The notes: a model not told the origin generated them from the letters alone. A DNA stretch of 64,000 nt from Torymus aiolomorphi (GCA_036365515.1 CM070873.1:42787807-42851806), one strand, 5' to 3'; counted from the stretch's first letter, positions 1-10,712 are shown. Program-made: numbers and translations.

Positions 1-124
1 ATACGGACAGGCATACTACTAGAGACAAGTATCCTATGTGTGAAATTTCACAAAGAAAATATAATTTGAAGTAAAGGTTACTTAGGAATTTTAAAGGGTT
101 TTGACGATAATATTACAATCAATT
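1..124 (+). repeat. Fragment of repeat block A
   Basis: This stretch matches the region around 13855-13920, including the shared run ending in ATAATTTGAAGTAAA, and the reverse strand near 54640. It is the left flank of the TIR element at 125-1317. No gene is seen in it. Confidence 0.7.
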
Positions 125-1317
125 AGGGTAAGTGTGCCAGTTACTGTGCCCCTTAAGGCGATGTCCATAGTATTTAATCAATTACTATTTTTTTTTTTCA
201 ATTTTTAATTATCTTAAGACCTTTATATAATAATTATATATTCTGTGAGCAAAATAAACACCTTTTTAATACAATATTATGTAAGGAATATTAAATAATT
301 AATAAAATAACAGCATAAGCCTTTGCATCAGTTACTGTATCATTAATTTAGTTACTGTGTGTCAGTTAGTGCACATTGTTTTAATTACTGTGTGTCAGTT
401 AGTGTACATTGTTTTAATTACTGTGTGTCAGTTAGTGTACATTGTTTTAATTACTGTGTGTCACTTAGTGTACAGTGTTTTAATTACCGTGTCTTAGATT
501 CTGGACACTGTATTTAATCCTGTGTCTTTTTTTCTCACTCACCTGCATCTGCATAAACTATATAAAATATATTTAAACATGAAATTAATTTTTTTTTTAT
601 TATATTTAGTAGACTCCCTGCTGGAAATCATCCATTTCTTTCCCATTGGCGAAACGATTTTTCGAACCTTTTTTATACTACGTATAGAAGTACTTACTTA
701 TTATAGAAGAAAATAAAATAAAGATGGGAATAAAATATATTATTTTTAAATATATTAAAAACTGTGTTATTTGTTCTGTGGGTAAGCAATGAACATCGAA
801 GTTGACTTGCACAGGCGACGAAGCATGAGAAAGTAAGTTTAGCGTAGCCTACCGCGAGGGGGCACAGTAACTAAATACATTCACGAAAACTTGTCCAGTT
901 ACTGTGCACAGTAATAGAAACATGCCAAAAATTTGTTTTAGTTACTGGATTATATTAAATTAAACAATAATATTAATCAAAACTACTTTTTTTATTGTTC
1001 TTTTGTCAACTAGATGGGTTTTATAAACATTAAGTGTATTTTTTTATTATGAAAAATGTTATTTTTATAGTTTTTCAATCACTTTTGTATAGGCATATTC
1101 TTAAGCGTTTCGATAAGAAAATCATAGAAATCGCGATGAGAAATTTAATAAATTATTTTAAATATATTATAAGAATAATGAAGCCATACTGTGGGTTTAA
1201 TAATAAAAAGCATGAATTGAACTGTATGTAAAAATTTAGATATTTATGATTAAATATGATAATACTCTACTATAAATAAAAATGATTTAAGGGCACAGTA
1301 ACTGGCACACTTACCCT
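125..1317. mobile_element. Non-autonomous TIR element, 1.19 kb
   Basis: The ends are perfect 27-bp inverted repeats: the left end reads AGGGTAAGTGTGCCAGTTAC and continues to 151, and the right copy is 1291-1317. Shorter copies of the terminal motif (CAGTTACTGTG or its complement) recur inside near 340-500, 862 and 893-910, so the element has subterminal repeats as many MITE-like DNA transposons do. No transposase is present; the two short reading frames inside (522-716, 1034-1231) are lysine/phenylalanine-rich AT sequence. The flanks match a sister copy at 13905-13930, but about 30 bp of left flank is not found there, so the target duplication is unresolved. Superfamily unknown. Confidence 0.75.
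352..500 (+). repeat. 31-bp tandem repeat (~5 copies)
   Basis: The unit contains TGTGTCAGTTAGTGTACATT followed by GTTTTAATTAC. The first copies are almost identical and the last is degenerate. The unit is related to the TIR motif CAGTTACTGTG of the host element, so it is probably an amplified subterminal binding-site-like motif. Confidence 0.75.
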
Positions 1318-1488
1318 ATTTGATTTATTTTTCACACAAATTTAAAAAAATATCATACCTATTATTTTATTCATATTTTATACATAATTTAAAAATTAAT
1401 ACTTTTTAATCTTCATAAATGAATTTAATTATAATTATGTCATAAATTGTCGCAAAAATTATAAATTTTGTTATTAAAACTTAATTAA
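1318..1488 (+). repeat. Fragment of repeat block A
   Basis: The sequence resumes the block A copy interrupted by the element at 125-1317 and matches 13920-14078, for example CATACCTATTATT and AATTAATACTTTTTAAT. No coding content. Confidence 0.65.
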
Positions 1489-3541
1489 GGGGGTCATAGA
1501 CCTAAAATGTGTCAAAAAATTAATTTTTTTTTATTTGATTTTTCAATTATATATGTTATTCTGAACCTAAAGAAGTGTAGTTCATAAATAAAAAAAAATT
1601 AAATGTTCGTTATAGCTCAAGAAAATAGACACCTATAAAAAGACGGAAAACTTGATTTTCTTTTATTATCTATTTAACATTAAAGTAACCTACGTTTTAA
1701 TTTGAAAACTAATGAATTGGTTTTTGACCGTAAATTTTGACCACTTTACTCGAAATTGACCAGTCAATTTTCGATAGTAGTGTACTCTCTTTTTTGTTCC
1801 ATGACCATAAACTATAAGTAATACCTACACATAACAGACTGCTAGCATCAATGTTAACACAGCTGACATCACATAAGCACTGTGATTTTAAACTTCTTTA
1901 TACGGCATTCTCAATTAATTTTGAATTTTTTGCACTCTTGAGTTGATTCGAAAGTAAAGAATCACTATATTATATTTAAAAGTACATCTAATAATTAGTT
2001 TGTGAAAGTGTTTAATACAAGTGGATAGTGAGTGTTTTGTTAAAGTTTTAAAGTAACTTCAAAATGAGACCGTAGTGTCAACAGTCTATGAATAGAAATT
2101 TATTTATATCAAGATTCAGTTTAATTAAAAAAAAAGAGAAATACATGTGAGCGAAAGAAAATAAAAACATCCACTTTGGTCAGAAAGTTTTAGAACAGAA
2201 CACCAATTCTAACTCGCTATGATAAAATTAAGTTTATATTTCCTGAACCAGTAGTACATTATTGTAATATCCACCAGATACCTACAGATTTCATATATAC
2301 GCCAAACATAATAGTGAAGTAATGGTTTCAGAAAATAGACCTACCGCTAATTTATAAATATATTGTACTATTATAAGCTTTGATTGAGATTTTGGATTCG
2401 ACAAAATGAAACATTTTTGTTGTAAAATATTCTACATTCGTCTTAGTATTTTACTTAATAGCATATTTGAGTGCAATGTTTTGGAAAGTTATTTAAGAGT
2501 AAGGTTGGATAAGAAGCCCAAGAGTTCGCATTGCTGAAATATCAAGTTTAAAGGAATGCAAGCCAAGGTACCAGTATTGTTAATCACCTTTTATAGGGGA
2601 ACAGATCTCAAGCTAAGGTAAATGTTTTTATGATTTATATTGCAATGTTATCAATTAAAAATCTGGATTCAATTTTTGCGTAATTGTTCTCCTTGATTTC
2701 AGTTACAGAGAATCAGTTAATATTCTATTTGTAAAAAAAAATAAAATCTTACTTTAACTCCGTTTCAAAAAATATCTTATAATAGTGAGTAAGATAATTC
2801 TGCCACTACCGTATTTGGCAGAGTTTCATTAATTGTTTCAGGTTATTATGTATGTGTTTAGAACGGGTAAGCAATATATTTATTGTAAAATTACATTATA
2901 AATTACATTATGAACTATAAAAACTTATTTTTTATGTTTCAGGAAGGAGAAAAAATTGGGAACTAAATGGCTCAATATTTTTCAAGTTTTACTGAATTTC
3001 CATTTCACAGGGTTTTTTATAAAATATTGTTTTTAAGACTTTGGCGTAGCTTTTAAAAACAAGTACTCGACAAATTTACATGGGGCAAGGCCTAAAATAC
3101 TCTAAATTTATCCAGTTTTCTACGTAAGAGTTGGAAATATAACATTTTTGGAAACTAATATTTTTGAAATGCTAAAATCCACAAAAGAAATATAAAAATT
3201 CATAGAATTCATGAATTAAAAGTAGTTTTCTCCATTAAAAAAATATTTGTTTCAAGAAATTTGATATTTCCAACTCTTAGGTAGAAAACTGGATGAATTT
3301 AGAGAATTTTAGGCCTTGTCCCATGAAAATTTGTGGAGTACTTGTTTTTAAAAACTACGCAAAAGGAAAAATCTTGGCAATGCAACATCTCTGAGTAAAA
3401 TTGGTCTACGGATTATATCTTGGGCTATTTTATCAGAATTGTGCCTACTTATAATATACTATTAATATATGTAACTAATTATATTTTATTTTATTTTTTC
3501 AAGTGGTTTTTGCCTCAAAGGCCTATAGGTCTATGACCCCC
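1489..3541. mobile_element. TTAA-flanked TIR element, 2.05 kb (piggyBac- or Kolobok-like, non-autonomous)
   Basis: The element is bounded by TTAA at 1485-1488 and 3542-3545. Its 16-bp TIRs read GGGGGTCATAGACCTA at the left, with the complement at the right. The sister sequence at 14075-14078 carries a single TTAA in the same context (ATAATTAAAGGAATCAG), which is the empty site, so the TTAA duplication is directly visible. TTAA target sites are known for piggyBac and Kolobok. No transposase frame survives; the interior is AT-rich non-coding sequence with an inverted repeat near the right end. The last ~208 bp of the same element recur in inverse orientation at 4007-4213 and at 19757-19965. Confidence 0.8.
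3043..3362. repeat. Internal inverted repeat of the 2 kb TTAA element
   Basis: The left arm begins near GCGTAGCTTTTAAAAACAAG and the right arm ends with its complement CTTGTTTTTAAAAACTACGC. Both arms include GGCCTAAAAT/ATTTTAGGCC and a TTGGAAATAT stretch. This is a foldback structure with arms of roughly 110-120 bp and AT-rich spacer. Confidence 0.65.
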
Positions 3542-4213
3542 TTAAAGGAATAAGTAAATTAAGTTTGAGGAAGCCACGAGCCAATGAATTGGCATCGGTT
3601 TTTTCTTTTCAACTATAATTTTTTTGCTTCCCAATATTAAATTTTACATAATATTTACACTTTTAATATTACAAATTTTGTATAAAAACTATGAGAATGT
3701 TCTATTTTATTACATTGTTCAGGGGATATTGTGGAGGGGCTAGGAGGAGGCTGAGGGGGGAGAAAGGGGATGGTGACGCTGCCCTTTCTCCCCCCTCAGC
3801 CTCCTCCTAGCCCCTCCTCAATATCCCTTGAACAACGTAATAAAATAGAACATTCTCATAGTTTTTATACAAAATAATAATATTAAAGTGTAAATATTAT
3901 GTAAAATTTAATATTGGGAAGCAAAAAAATTATAGTTGAAAAGAAAAAACCGATGCCAATTCATTGGCTCGTGGCTTCCTCAAACTTAATTTACTTATTC
4001 CTTTAAGGGGGTCATAGACCTATAGGCCTTTGAGGCAAAAACCACTTGAAAAAATAAAATAAAATATAATTAGTTACATATATTAATAGTATATTATAAG
4101 TAGGCACAATTCTGATAAAATAGCCCAAGATATAATCCGTAGACCAATTTTACTCAGAGATGTTGCATTGCCAAGATTTTTCCTTTTGCGTAGTTTTTAA
4201 AAACAAGTACTCC
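3335..4213. repeat. Large near-perfect palindrome (arms ~430 bp)
   Basis: 3335-3765 reads as the reverse complement of ~3785-4213. The arms include the right end of the TTAA element, the flanking block A sequence and the C/T-rich core. The core (about 3718-3832) is a GC-rich hairpin with arms such as GGAGGAGGCTGAGGGGGGAG and its complement. The palindrome covers both transposon end and flank, so it arose by inverted duplication after the TTAA insertion, not as part of that element. Confidence 0.85.
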
Positions 4214-4425
4214 TCAGCGGAAGGGGTGTTGGGGGGCTACATGGTAACATTCATCTATATAATATAAGAAGATATATAATACTTATTTATGTATAAAAGT
4301 ATGCACATGCCATGTCATCAGCTGATTGAAATTAATAATGTCTGTTTTGTTTACCTAATTACGTATATTTAAAAATACCATACGATATTTTGAGGTTATT
4401 TTAGAGTCACAATTTGGTTGTTGTT

Positions 4426-4531
<106 letters not shown>

Positions 4532-4534
4532 CAG

Positions 4535-5209
4535 CTAATATAAGCAACCTCTTTCCCCACAACTGCAACGAGTTTAGGGAATTGTTTCGCAGGAACAAGC
4601 GACTGCGCCCGCTAAAGATAGATTACCTTACCTGCGAGGCCAGCTTCTTCGATCACCTCGATCCTGGTCAGCTGGAGATCCTACATGTATCATCTACATA
4701 TTTCTAATTTACCGCTGGGTTAGCGGGCAAACTTGCCAAGTCGCTCGTCGAGCTAAACTATAGTTCCAATAAGACCATCATACCTAACCTTCAGCCTTTA
4801 AGTATGCTAAAGAATCTACGAACTCTAATCCTGAAGTTTCGTTACATCAGACAGACCCAGTTTATTCTTCATATCGTCGAAAATTTGCCGAAGAAACTTG
4901 AGCACATCACGTTTAGATCTTTACACGGACGATATTGATGATCAAAATTTCATTGCGCTTCTGTTCAACCTACCTTGTTTAAAGTGCCTCGTTCTAATAC
5001 TGAACCGATATAAAGTGTCATATGAAGAACTTGATAGGTTATTCCGAAAAGCATTCAACCTCAACTTCTTCGTACTGAGTTCGTATACCAACTGTACATA
5101 CGAAGAGGACAATGTTAAACCCTGTTATAAACACTACCAAAGTCGGGTCAAAAATACAAACTCTGCAGCTAGTAACTCCAACGACCCAGTTATAATAACT
5201 GCTGCGTAG
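4535..5209 (+). pseudogene. LRR (F-box-like family) terminal exon, copy 1, disrupted
   Basis: A leucine-rich coding remnant begins after a (CT)n-TTAACAG acceptor and ends at a TAG at 5207-5209. Segments such as LEILHV, LVELNYSS, LKNLRTLIL and LPCLKCLVLILN have the spacing of irregular leucine-rich repeats like those in FBXL-type proteins. No F-box is seen in this exon; upstream exons are missing because palindromic repeats lie immediately 5'. Two lesions are visible. An in-frame TAA follows STYF near 4706, where copy 2 has AAA. One extra T near 4913-4917 (ACGTTTAGAT) puts the last third in another frame. The second lesion is shared with copy 2. Assignment to the F-box/LRR family is inference from leucine spacing only. 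Confidence 0.5.
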
Positions 5210-5660
5210 GTAACGAGAACGGCGATCGAGAAGGTCAAATGGACTTATAAAAAGCGAGGCCCTGGCTAAAGGAGCGACGAGCTATCTTTGTGACTTGATA
5301 TAGCCACGTAGTAGACTGACGAGAAGGGTGGTCGCCTTTTTAGAAATGCAATCCTTATGTATATTTTGGCCGAACCATAATGATTTGTCACTCAGTAAAA
5401 ACAATTTCAACAGATAGGGATATTGTATGTATATTATAGCCTGTCTTTTTTTATTATGTACCGATCGAATGCAAAATAAATAAAAAATTTTGTACATATT
5501 AAATCAGTAATGTTATTTCTAATAAAATGTCAAAATAAATTTTAACATTAGGTGATATTTAATTTTGTTACGTGTGTATAGGTATGCAGAACGTGACGAG
5601 GCGGATCGGATTGCATATAGCAGCAACATAATGAGGACAACCCGAGGAAAGATGCGCACC
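5210..5660. other. Non-coding sequence downstream of the LRR pseudogene
   Basis: The sequence is AT-rich and holds AATAAA-type hexamers (for example AATAAATAAA around 5475), which could be a former 3' UTR and polyadenylation region. No further gene or clear repeat was recognised. Confidence 0.4.
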
Positions 5661-5736
5661 GGCATCAGTAGCTCAGTGGTCAGAGTCCTTGTCGCGAAAA
5701 CGAAAGGTCCGGGGTTCAATTCCCCGCCGAGTCACG
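5661..5736 (+). other. tRNA-like sequence, copy 1 (SINE head or tRNA pseudogene)
   Basis: An A box TAGCTCAGTGG (5669-5679) and a B box GGTTCAATTCC (5713-5723) sit 33 nt apart. A T-arm stem CGGGG/CCCCG closes around TTCAATT. The D-stem GCTC/GAGT is one mismatch from perfect, and copy 2 has GAGC. The acceptor stem pairs poorly and the anticodon loop lacks a U33, so this is unlikely to be a working tRNA. It resembles the head of a tRNA-derived SINE; no poly-A tail or flanking duplication was identified. Confidence 0.55.
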
Positions 5737-5931
5737 CTATGCCATTGTTTTATCGAGTTGTCCTCCATTTATTTATTTATCTGCGAATTCTCACTCGTAA
5801 CAATTTCAAGTTATTGTTCTATTGATTCTTTTATTCTCTAAACCAATTATACTATACGCAACCCTGTTCGATCTCTGTGCAACTTTCTAGTTGTAATTTG
5901 AATTGGAAATTTATTATTAAACTTTCGTTTC

Positions 5932-5995
5932 TGGCTTAGTGGTCAGATTAACGACTCTTTTTCCTTAATTTTTATGACCAGAGTTCAGTCTACCG
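5932..5995 (+). other. Degenerate second tRNA-like sequence (weak)
   Basis: TGGCTTAGTGGTCAG fits an A box, and GAGTTCAGTCT, about 40 nt further on, is a poor B box. It lies ~265 bp after the better tRNA-like sequence. It may be an old SINE remnant; the fit is weak. Confidence 0.3.
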
Positions 5996-6523
5996 CCTAC
6001 ATGTGCGACAATAGTATAAAGCCGGGAAATTCTCAAAACTTTTGGACCCATTCTTATGATCCCAAGGTAATTAGTGAACAGTGCGGACTTTTAAACATAC
6101 CTGAATAATGCAGCTGCTGTGAGTACAATAGTCGTAATCGACAGTCTGAAGCAAATTGACCGAAGTGCAATTGAGGGGCCGGAAAGAGAAAGGGGACATA
6201 AAGTGTGTTAACTGAATGGGCTATGTCCCCCTTCTCTTTCCAGGCCTTCAATTGTTGAGTAGGCTGGGCCACTCGCTGTAACTTTATCTATTTTTTCTTT
6301 TTGAATTAAATAAATTACATGGAAGTTATTCTAAACGTGCTTGCCTTATTTATTTTGATGAATATTCAACCAACGTATCTTTAATCTGAGTATAGTCTTT
6401 ACTACAATTTTAAATCAGATTGAATTATCAAACATAAACAATTTATTATTGATCGTTGTCAAATTTAGTTGAGATTATTGTTATTATATTAACACGGGTC
6501 GCGGTAGCGGCCCTCGTGGCATG

Positions 6524-6532
6524 TATATAAAA
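6524..6532 (+). promoter_or_regulatory. Possible TATA box ahead of the hairpin locus
   Basis: TATATAAAA lies ~115 bp upstream of the 28-bp repeat hairpin, preceded by a locally GC-rich stretch (GGTCGCGGTAGCGGCCCTCG). It is kept in copy 2 (22268-22276). A TATA motif is easily found by chance in AT-rich DNA. Confidence 0.3.
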
Positions 6533-6640
6533 TCATGTGGGTAGCTATCGCTGCCTTTATACTTCTTGTTTTTAAGGTCCTTAACCAACCAATGTCAAAA
6601 AATGTATTTGTGTACATATCGACGGCTGACCGAAACAAGG

Positions 6641-6946
6641 TCGTATCTCACCACGCGGATGAAGAACGTCGCATCTCAGCACGCGGACGAAGAACGTCGT
6701 ATCTCACCACGCGGACGAAGAACATCGTATCTCACCGCGCGGATGAAGAACATCGTATCTCACCGCGCGGATGAAGAACGTCATATCTCGGCGCTCTTGC
6801 GGCCAGTACACAGCCAGTATACGGCGAGATACGACGTTTTTCGTCTGCGCGCCGTGATACGATGTTCTTCATCCGCGCCGTGAGATGCGACGTTCTTCAT
6901 CGGCGCGCTGAGATACGACGTTCTTCATCCGCGCGGTGAAATACGA
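6641..6946 (+). repeat. Hairpin made of 28-bp direct repeats in two inverted halves, copy 1
   Basis: The left half holds five consecutive 28-bp units of the form CACGCGGATGAAGAACGTCG followed by YATCTCAS. The right half holds about four units in reverse complement (for example GAGATACGACGTTCTTCATC followed by CGCGCGGT). A ~30 nt centre containing GCGGCCAGTACACAGCCAGT separates them. A transcript across it would fold into a long hairpin of about 135 bp per arm. The sequence is GC-rich against an AT-rich background. Reading frames across it (RRTSYLTTRTKNIVSHRADE and similar) are periodic by-products of the repeat. Confidence 0.8.
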
Positions 6947-7039
6947 AGAAAAGCCAGCTTGCGCCGTCCCTGGATGAAAAATCTCAACTGACGATATTTC
7001 GCGCGATAAAAAAAATCCAATTCTGTTAGCGAAAATACT

Positions 7040-7345
7040 TTTATTCCCATCTTTACTATAATGGCCATTTTATACCCTAAAAAGTGAGGCAAAAGTGGTG
7101 TCTGATTCCCTCTTTTACTTTATTCCCGCATAATGCGGGAATAAAATAAATTAGCGCGAATAAAGTAACATAGACTAATTTTTTAAGTTTATGGTGAATT
7201 GGGTTATAACTAATAAAATTAGAACATGTTAATACAAAATAACTTATTAAATCTATGAAGTGGCCACAGTGGCGATGGGAATAAAGTACTATATGTAACA
7301 CGGGACTAAAATCGATCATTCCTGACAGTGAACTCACTCACGGGA
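7040..7345. repeat. Cluster of TTTATTCCC / GGGAATAAA motifs
   Basis: At least six copies occur in both orientations, including a palindrome TTTATTCCCGCATAATGCGG (running on to 7147), GATGGGAATAAAGTA and CTTTTATTCCCATC. The arrangement resembles the subterminal motif clusters of a non-autonomous DNA transposon. It is preserved at 22784-23089. No coding potential. Confidence 0.45.
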
Positions 7346-7699
7346 ATAATCTGCGACTTTGGTCCCTTGTTACATAATGTACTATTACGTACGCGTATTG
7401 ATTAATAATGCTGTATATTATGCTCCTAAATTTTAATTATCACAATACAATTACTATTGATACTATTAATAAGCGGTTCTAGGAATCCCGAATCAGTGTA
7501 CTGGTAATTCCAGTTTTTTTATCATTATCTTTGAAAATTTGTCAAAAGTACTGCTATAAGTCGTTCATAAATGATAGTGCACGCGTAATTGTACATTTAT
7601 TATGCTATACTTATACAGAAAAACTCTTAGGAACGCCAAGCGCAGTAGCCCCGGCCGATGGCACTACTACGAAAATGACTGGTAAAGTAATTGTACGGT

Positions 7700-8190
7700 A
7701 ATTTTTTTTAGCCAACGGTTACAACAAGTGTAGGCCAGCGGTTAGCCAACGGTTCGGTAAAAGAGCAAATATAACATTTTAAAAACAAAAGAAATGGCAT
7801 TTATAATATACAAATTTTTACAAAAATATATTTAACCTTGAAGTGTTTAAACTCTTAATATGAATAAATCATTCGTTTACCATAAAAATATTTTTTTTTC
7901 ACACTGTTGGTATAGCATTATTATTATTAATTTGATTATTTTTATTGTATACCAAATGAATAATTTATTATTTTAGTAATTTTGAAAATTAAGGATCTGT
8001 AGGCCAACAGCTCATTAACTCAGTATATAAATTTATAGAATTTTTAAACCAACGATTGGTTCAACTGTTGGCTAAACGAACCATCATTTTGTGACGAAAT
8101 TAATAGCATTTTAAAGCAAGAGTTGGTTAAACCGTTAGCGAATCCGAAGCGTTGGTTAATCCAATAGCTTATAATTTGTAACCTCAAAAT
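7700..8190. repeat. Cluster of short TTGGTTAACCGTTGGCTAA-like motifs
   Basis: Repeated words such as AGCCAACGGTT, GTTAGCCAACGGTTCGG, ACCAACGATTGGTTC, CTGTTGGCTAA and GAGTTGGTTAAACCGTTAG occur in both orientations around an AT-rich middle. The cluster is conserved in copy 2 (23450-23950). It looks like a degenerate inverted-repeat element; ends were not fixed. Confidence 0.4.
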
Positions 8191-8225
8191 TTAGTATTGG
8201 TTAAGGGTAAATGTACTGCAGTGTT

Positions 8226-8710
8226 AGGAGAAGGTGGGGTGATGTGGGCAGTAGGGCGATATGGATTTTGGCGATATTTAAAAAATAAGAAACTATTTTT
8301 AGCTGCAAATTTTTTAGGTTATGGCTAAAGTTGTAACAAATGTACTTAGTAGTAGAAACTGAAACAGTCGAGTATAAATAATTTAAAAAATAAAGTACCC
8401 ATATCACCCTACTTGGAAATCTTTTAGCAACATGGCCGCCTGACTCCATTTAATTTACACGGGGAAACCCATATCGCCCCACCTGCAAACCACATGGGGC
8501 GATATGGATTTTCAAGGATCGCCTTCGTTATATTAATACATTTCAATATCCTTGTATTAATATAAATAATGAAGTATATTTATTTGTAGATGCAGAATCG
8601 CTGAATACTTTAAGCATGTTACAGTATTTTTCAAAGTTCGATTAATAGTTTTAAAAGCGAAAATACCCATATCGCCCCATGAAGTACCCATATCGCCCCA
8701 CCTTTCCCTA
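8226..8710. mobile_element. ~480-bp TIR element with repeated GGGGCGATATGG motif
   Basis: The left end (AGGAGAAGGTGGGGTGATGT) and the complement of the right end (GGGAAAGGTGGGGCGATATG) match at most positions. The motif CATATCGCCCCA/TGGGGCGATATGG recurs about seven times in both orientations between the ends. It is non-coding and preserved at 23970-24455. Superfamily and target duplication unknown. Confidence 0.55.
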
Positions 8711-9074
8711 TATCAATTATTAAAGATGCATTAAAATTAAATGAAAAAGATTTTCGACTTCTAACGAATAGATTATTCTTAACATGTTTAATAAAAAAAA
8801 GTAGATGGAGCGCGCGCAGCGCGCATCGATTTAGCTAGTGATTTTAAAATAAAAGATGAACAAAGATTTTTGAGGTCGACTTGATAAAGTGAAAGAAAAT
8901 ATATTATTTTGATTATTTTTATTTATTAAATTTTAAAAACACTGCTATATATTCACAAAATATAAAACTTGTGTACATACATATTTTAGTTTTAACAAGA
9001 TGTATTTTGATAATGTATGAAAACTAATCCAATGAAAATTTATTGTATTCCCTCAATCTCAATCATTCTACACC

Positions 9075-9776
9075 TCATTTTCGATTATAGCCGTACTTGA
9101 TATACGCCGCTAACTTTCGCACGATCGGTGCAGATAAAATCGCGCGCTTTTTAGCGACTTCAAACTTTGTGGTGAGTTCATCGGCGTATATCCTGAATGA
9201 CTCCTTATAATCGCTTGACTCGAACGCCGTGACGATATTTTCGTTCCTAGCTATTGCTGCCAGTTTCTCTTCGTTCATTGAAAATATGTAGAAGAACGAT
9301 ACGGAACTATCCTCTACGTCGATCTTCTCACTTTTCATTCGCCTGACCTCTTCACGGCACTCCTGTTCGAATTTCGAGTAGTTCTCGCAGGACTGGGCCA
9401 TTCGTTGGTATCCTTCACAGAGAAATTGGCCTAATGCCTCACGTTTAGTGGCTTCTCTGATGATGATTTCAGCGGTAGCTTCGCTGGATGGGCGCTTTGG
9501 CAGCAGTTCGAAAGGCGTCTTGCCCTTCTGGTTGCGCGCGTTCAAATCGGCTCCAAATTTAAGTAATAAAGCCGTCACGTCAGCCAGATTATTCAGGCAG
9601 GCCACGTGCAGTGCGGTTTCACCCGTATCTATTGCTTCATTGACGCTCGCGCCCCACTTCAGCAAAAAATAGAGAGAATCCAGATTGTTGAATTTCGCCG
9701 CGAAAATCAAGCAGAATATGTTTGCTGTGCGTGACTTTGCGTTTACATCGGCGCCATTTTTAAGAAGAAGCTGGGG
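9075..9776 (-). CDS. Ankyrin-repeat / PRANC-like protein, 3'-terminal exon, copy 1
   Basis: An open exon of 233 codons runs from a splice acceptor (TTTGTTTTCCAG, AG at 9778-9777) to a TGA at 9077-9075. Residues 1-105 hold about three ankyrin repeats: LLLKNGADVNAK, then a unit with LKWGASVNEAIDTGETALHVAC, then LLLKFGADLNARNQKGKTPFEL. Residues ~110-230 match my knowledge of the PRANC domain of wasp and poxvirus ankyrin proteins: CREEVRRMKSEKI, FFYIFSMNEEKLAAIARNEN and an F-box-like end PIVRKLAAYIKYG. In that family the tail recruits a cullin/SKP1 ubiquitin ligase. The 5' exons are absent: upstream the sequence runs into a palindrome and block A repeats, so the gene is truncated in this window. 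This copy is intact in frame, unlike copy 2. Function by family inference; expression unknown. Confidence 0.75.
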   Translation of the reverse strand, partial: PQLLLKNGADVNAKSRTANIFCLIFAAKFNNLDSLYFLLKWGASVNEAIDTGETALHVACLNNLADVTALLLKFGADLNARNQKGKTPFELLPKRPSSEATAEIIIREATKREALGQFLCEGYQRMAQSCENYSKFEQECREEVRRMKSEKIDVEDSSVSFFYIFSMNEEKLAAIARNENIVTAFESSDYKESFRIYADELTTKFEVAKKRAILSAPIVRKLAAYIKYGYNRK

Positions 9777-9889
9777 CTGGAAAACAAATGGTTTATTGTT
9801 TTATGAAGCTATAAGTTAAATTTAAAAAGCTGTTATCAATTGAATGGAACGTGACTTCCGTGTAAAAATGACTTATGTATAATCATACA

Positions 9890-10712
9890 TAATTATATGA
9901 GCAATTCCTAGGAAATTTCCCTTTTACGTCGCCAAAAAAAATGAAAAATTTTTTTGAATTCACACTTACCACACAAGGTTTTTCTCGTTTCTTGAACCTT
10001 ACAGAACGTGAAAAAACGTGTGTTCCAAGCCGATTGAGTGGTATCATTTTTTTACAGCACTTTTAATTTTTCTTATGGAAATTTAACATGGGAAAAATGG
10101 GTGAAAAGTTGTCATTGATGATGAACCAATAACAAGCTATTGAAGAGGCCAAACCAAATTCCGTAAAAAAGCGATTAAAGTTGAAGAATAGAGCTTTAAT
10201 TTGAGAGGGCAATCGTTAAAATCGGTCGATTCGATGCAAAGCTACGTGAATTTGAAAATGGCGAAAAATGACCAAAAATGAGCGATTTTTGCCAAATCAT
10301 CGTATTTCTTAAAATTTTCGTCATTTTTCGCACTTTTCATTTATTTTCAAATTCACGTGGCTTTGCACCGAATCGACCGATTTTAACGATTGCCCTCTCA
10401 AATTAAAGCTCTATTCTTCAACTTTAATTGCTTTTTTATGGAATTTGGTTTGGCCTCTTCAATAGCTTGTTATTGGTTCATCATCAATGACAACTTTTCA
10501 CCCATTTTTCCCATGTTAAATTTCCATAAGAAAAATTAAAAGTACTGTAAAAAAATGATACCACTCAATCGACTTGGAACACACGTTTTTTCACGTTCTG
10601 TAAGGTTCAAGAAACGAGAAAAACCTTATGTGGTAAGTGTGCATTCAAAAAAATTTTTCATGTTTTTTTGGCGACGTAAAAGGGAAATTTCCCAGGAATT
10701 TCTCATATATTA
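9890..10712. repeat. 820-bp palindrome (arms ~400 bp), foldback element
   Basis: 9890-10295 is the near-perfect reverse complement of ~10310-10712: TTTCTCGTTTCTTGAACCTT on the left and AAGGTTCAAGAAACGAGAAA on the right are one of many matched pairs. The spacer near 10300 is short and AT-rich. It lies exactly in the segment present after copy 1 of the duplication but absent after copy 2. No reading frame of note. It could be a foldback transposon or an inverted duplication. Confidence 0.85.

Noticed and set aside
5661..5736. Functional tRNA gene
   Set aside because: The A and B boxes and T arm are good, but the acceptor stem pairs at only about four of seven positions and the anticodon loop has no U33.
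6641..6946. CRISPR-like array of 28-bp repeats
   Set aside because: The units abut each other without unique spacers, are arranged in inverted halves and lie in a eukaryotic genome with introns.
9448..9672. 74-codon plus-strand frame opposite the ankyrin exon
   Set aside because: Antisense shadow of the ankyrin coding exon, which carries the recognisable repeats.
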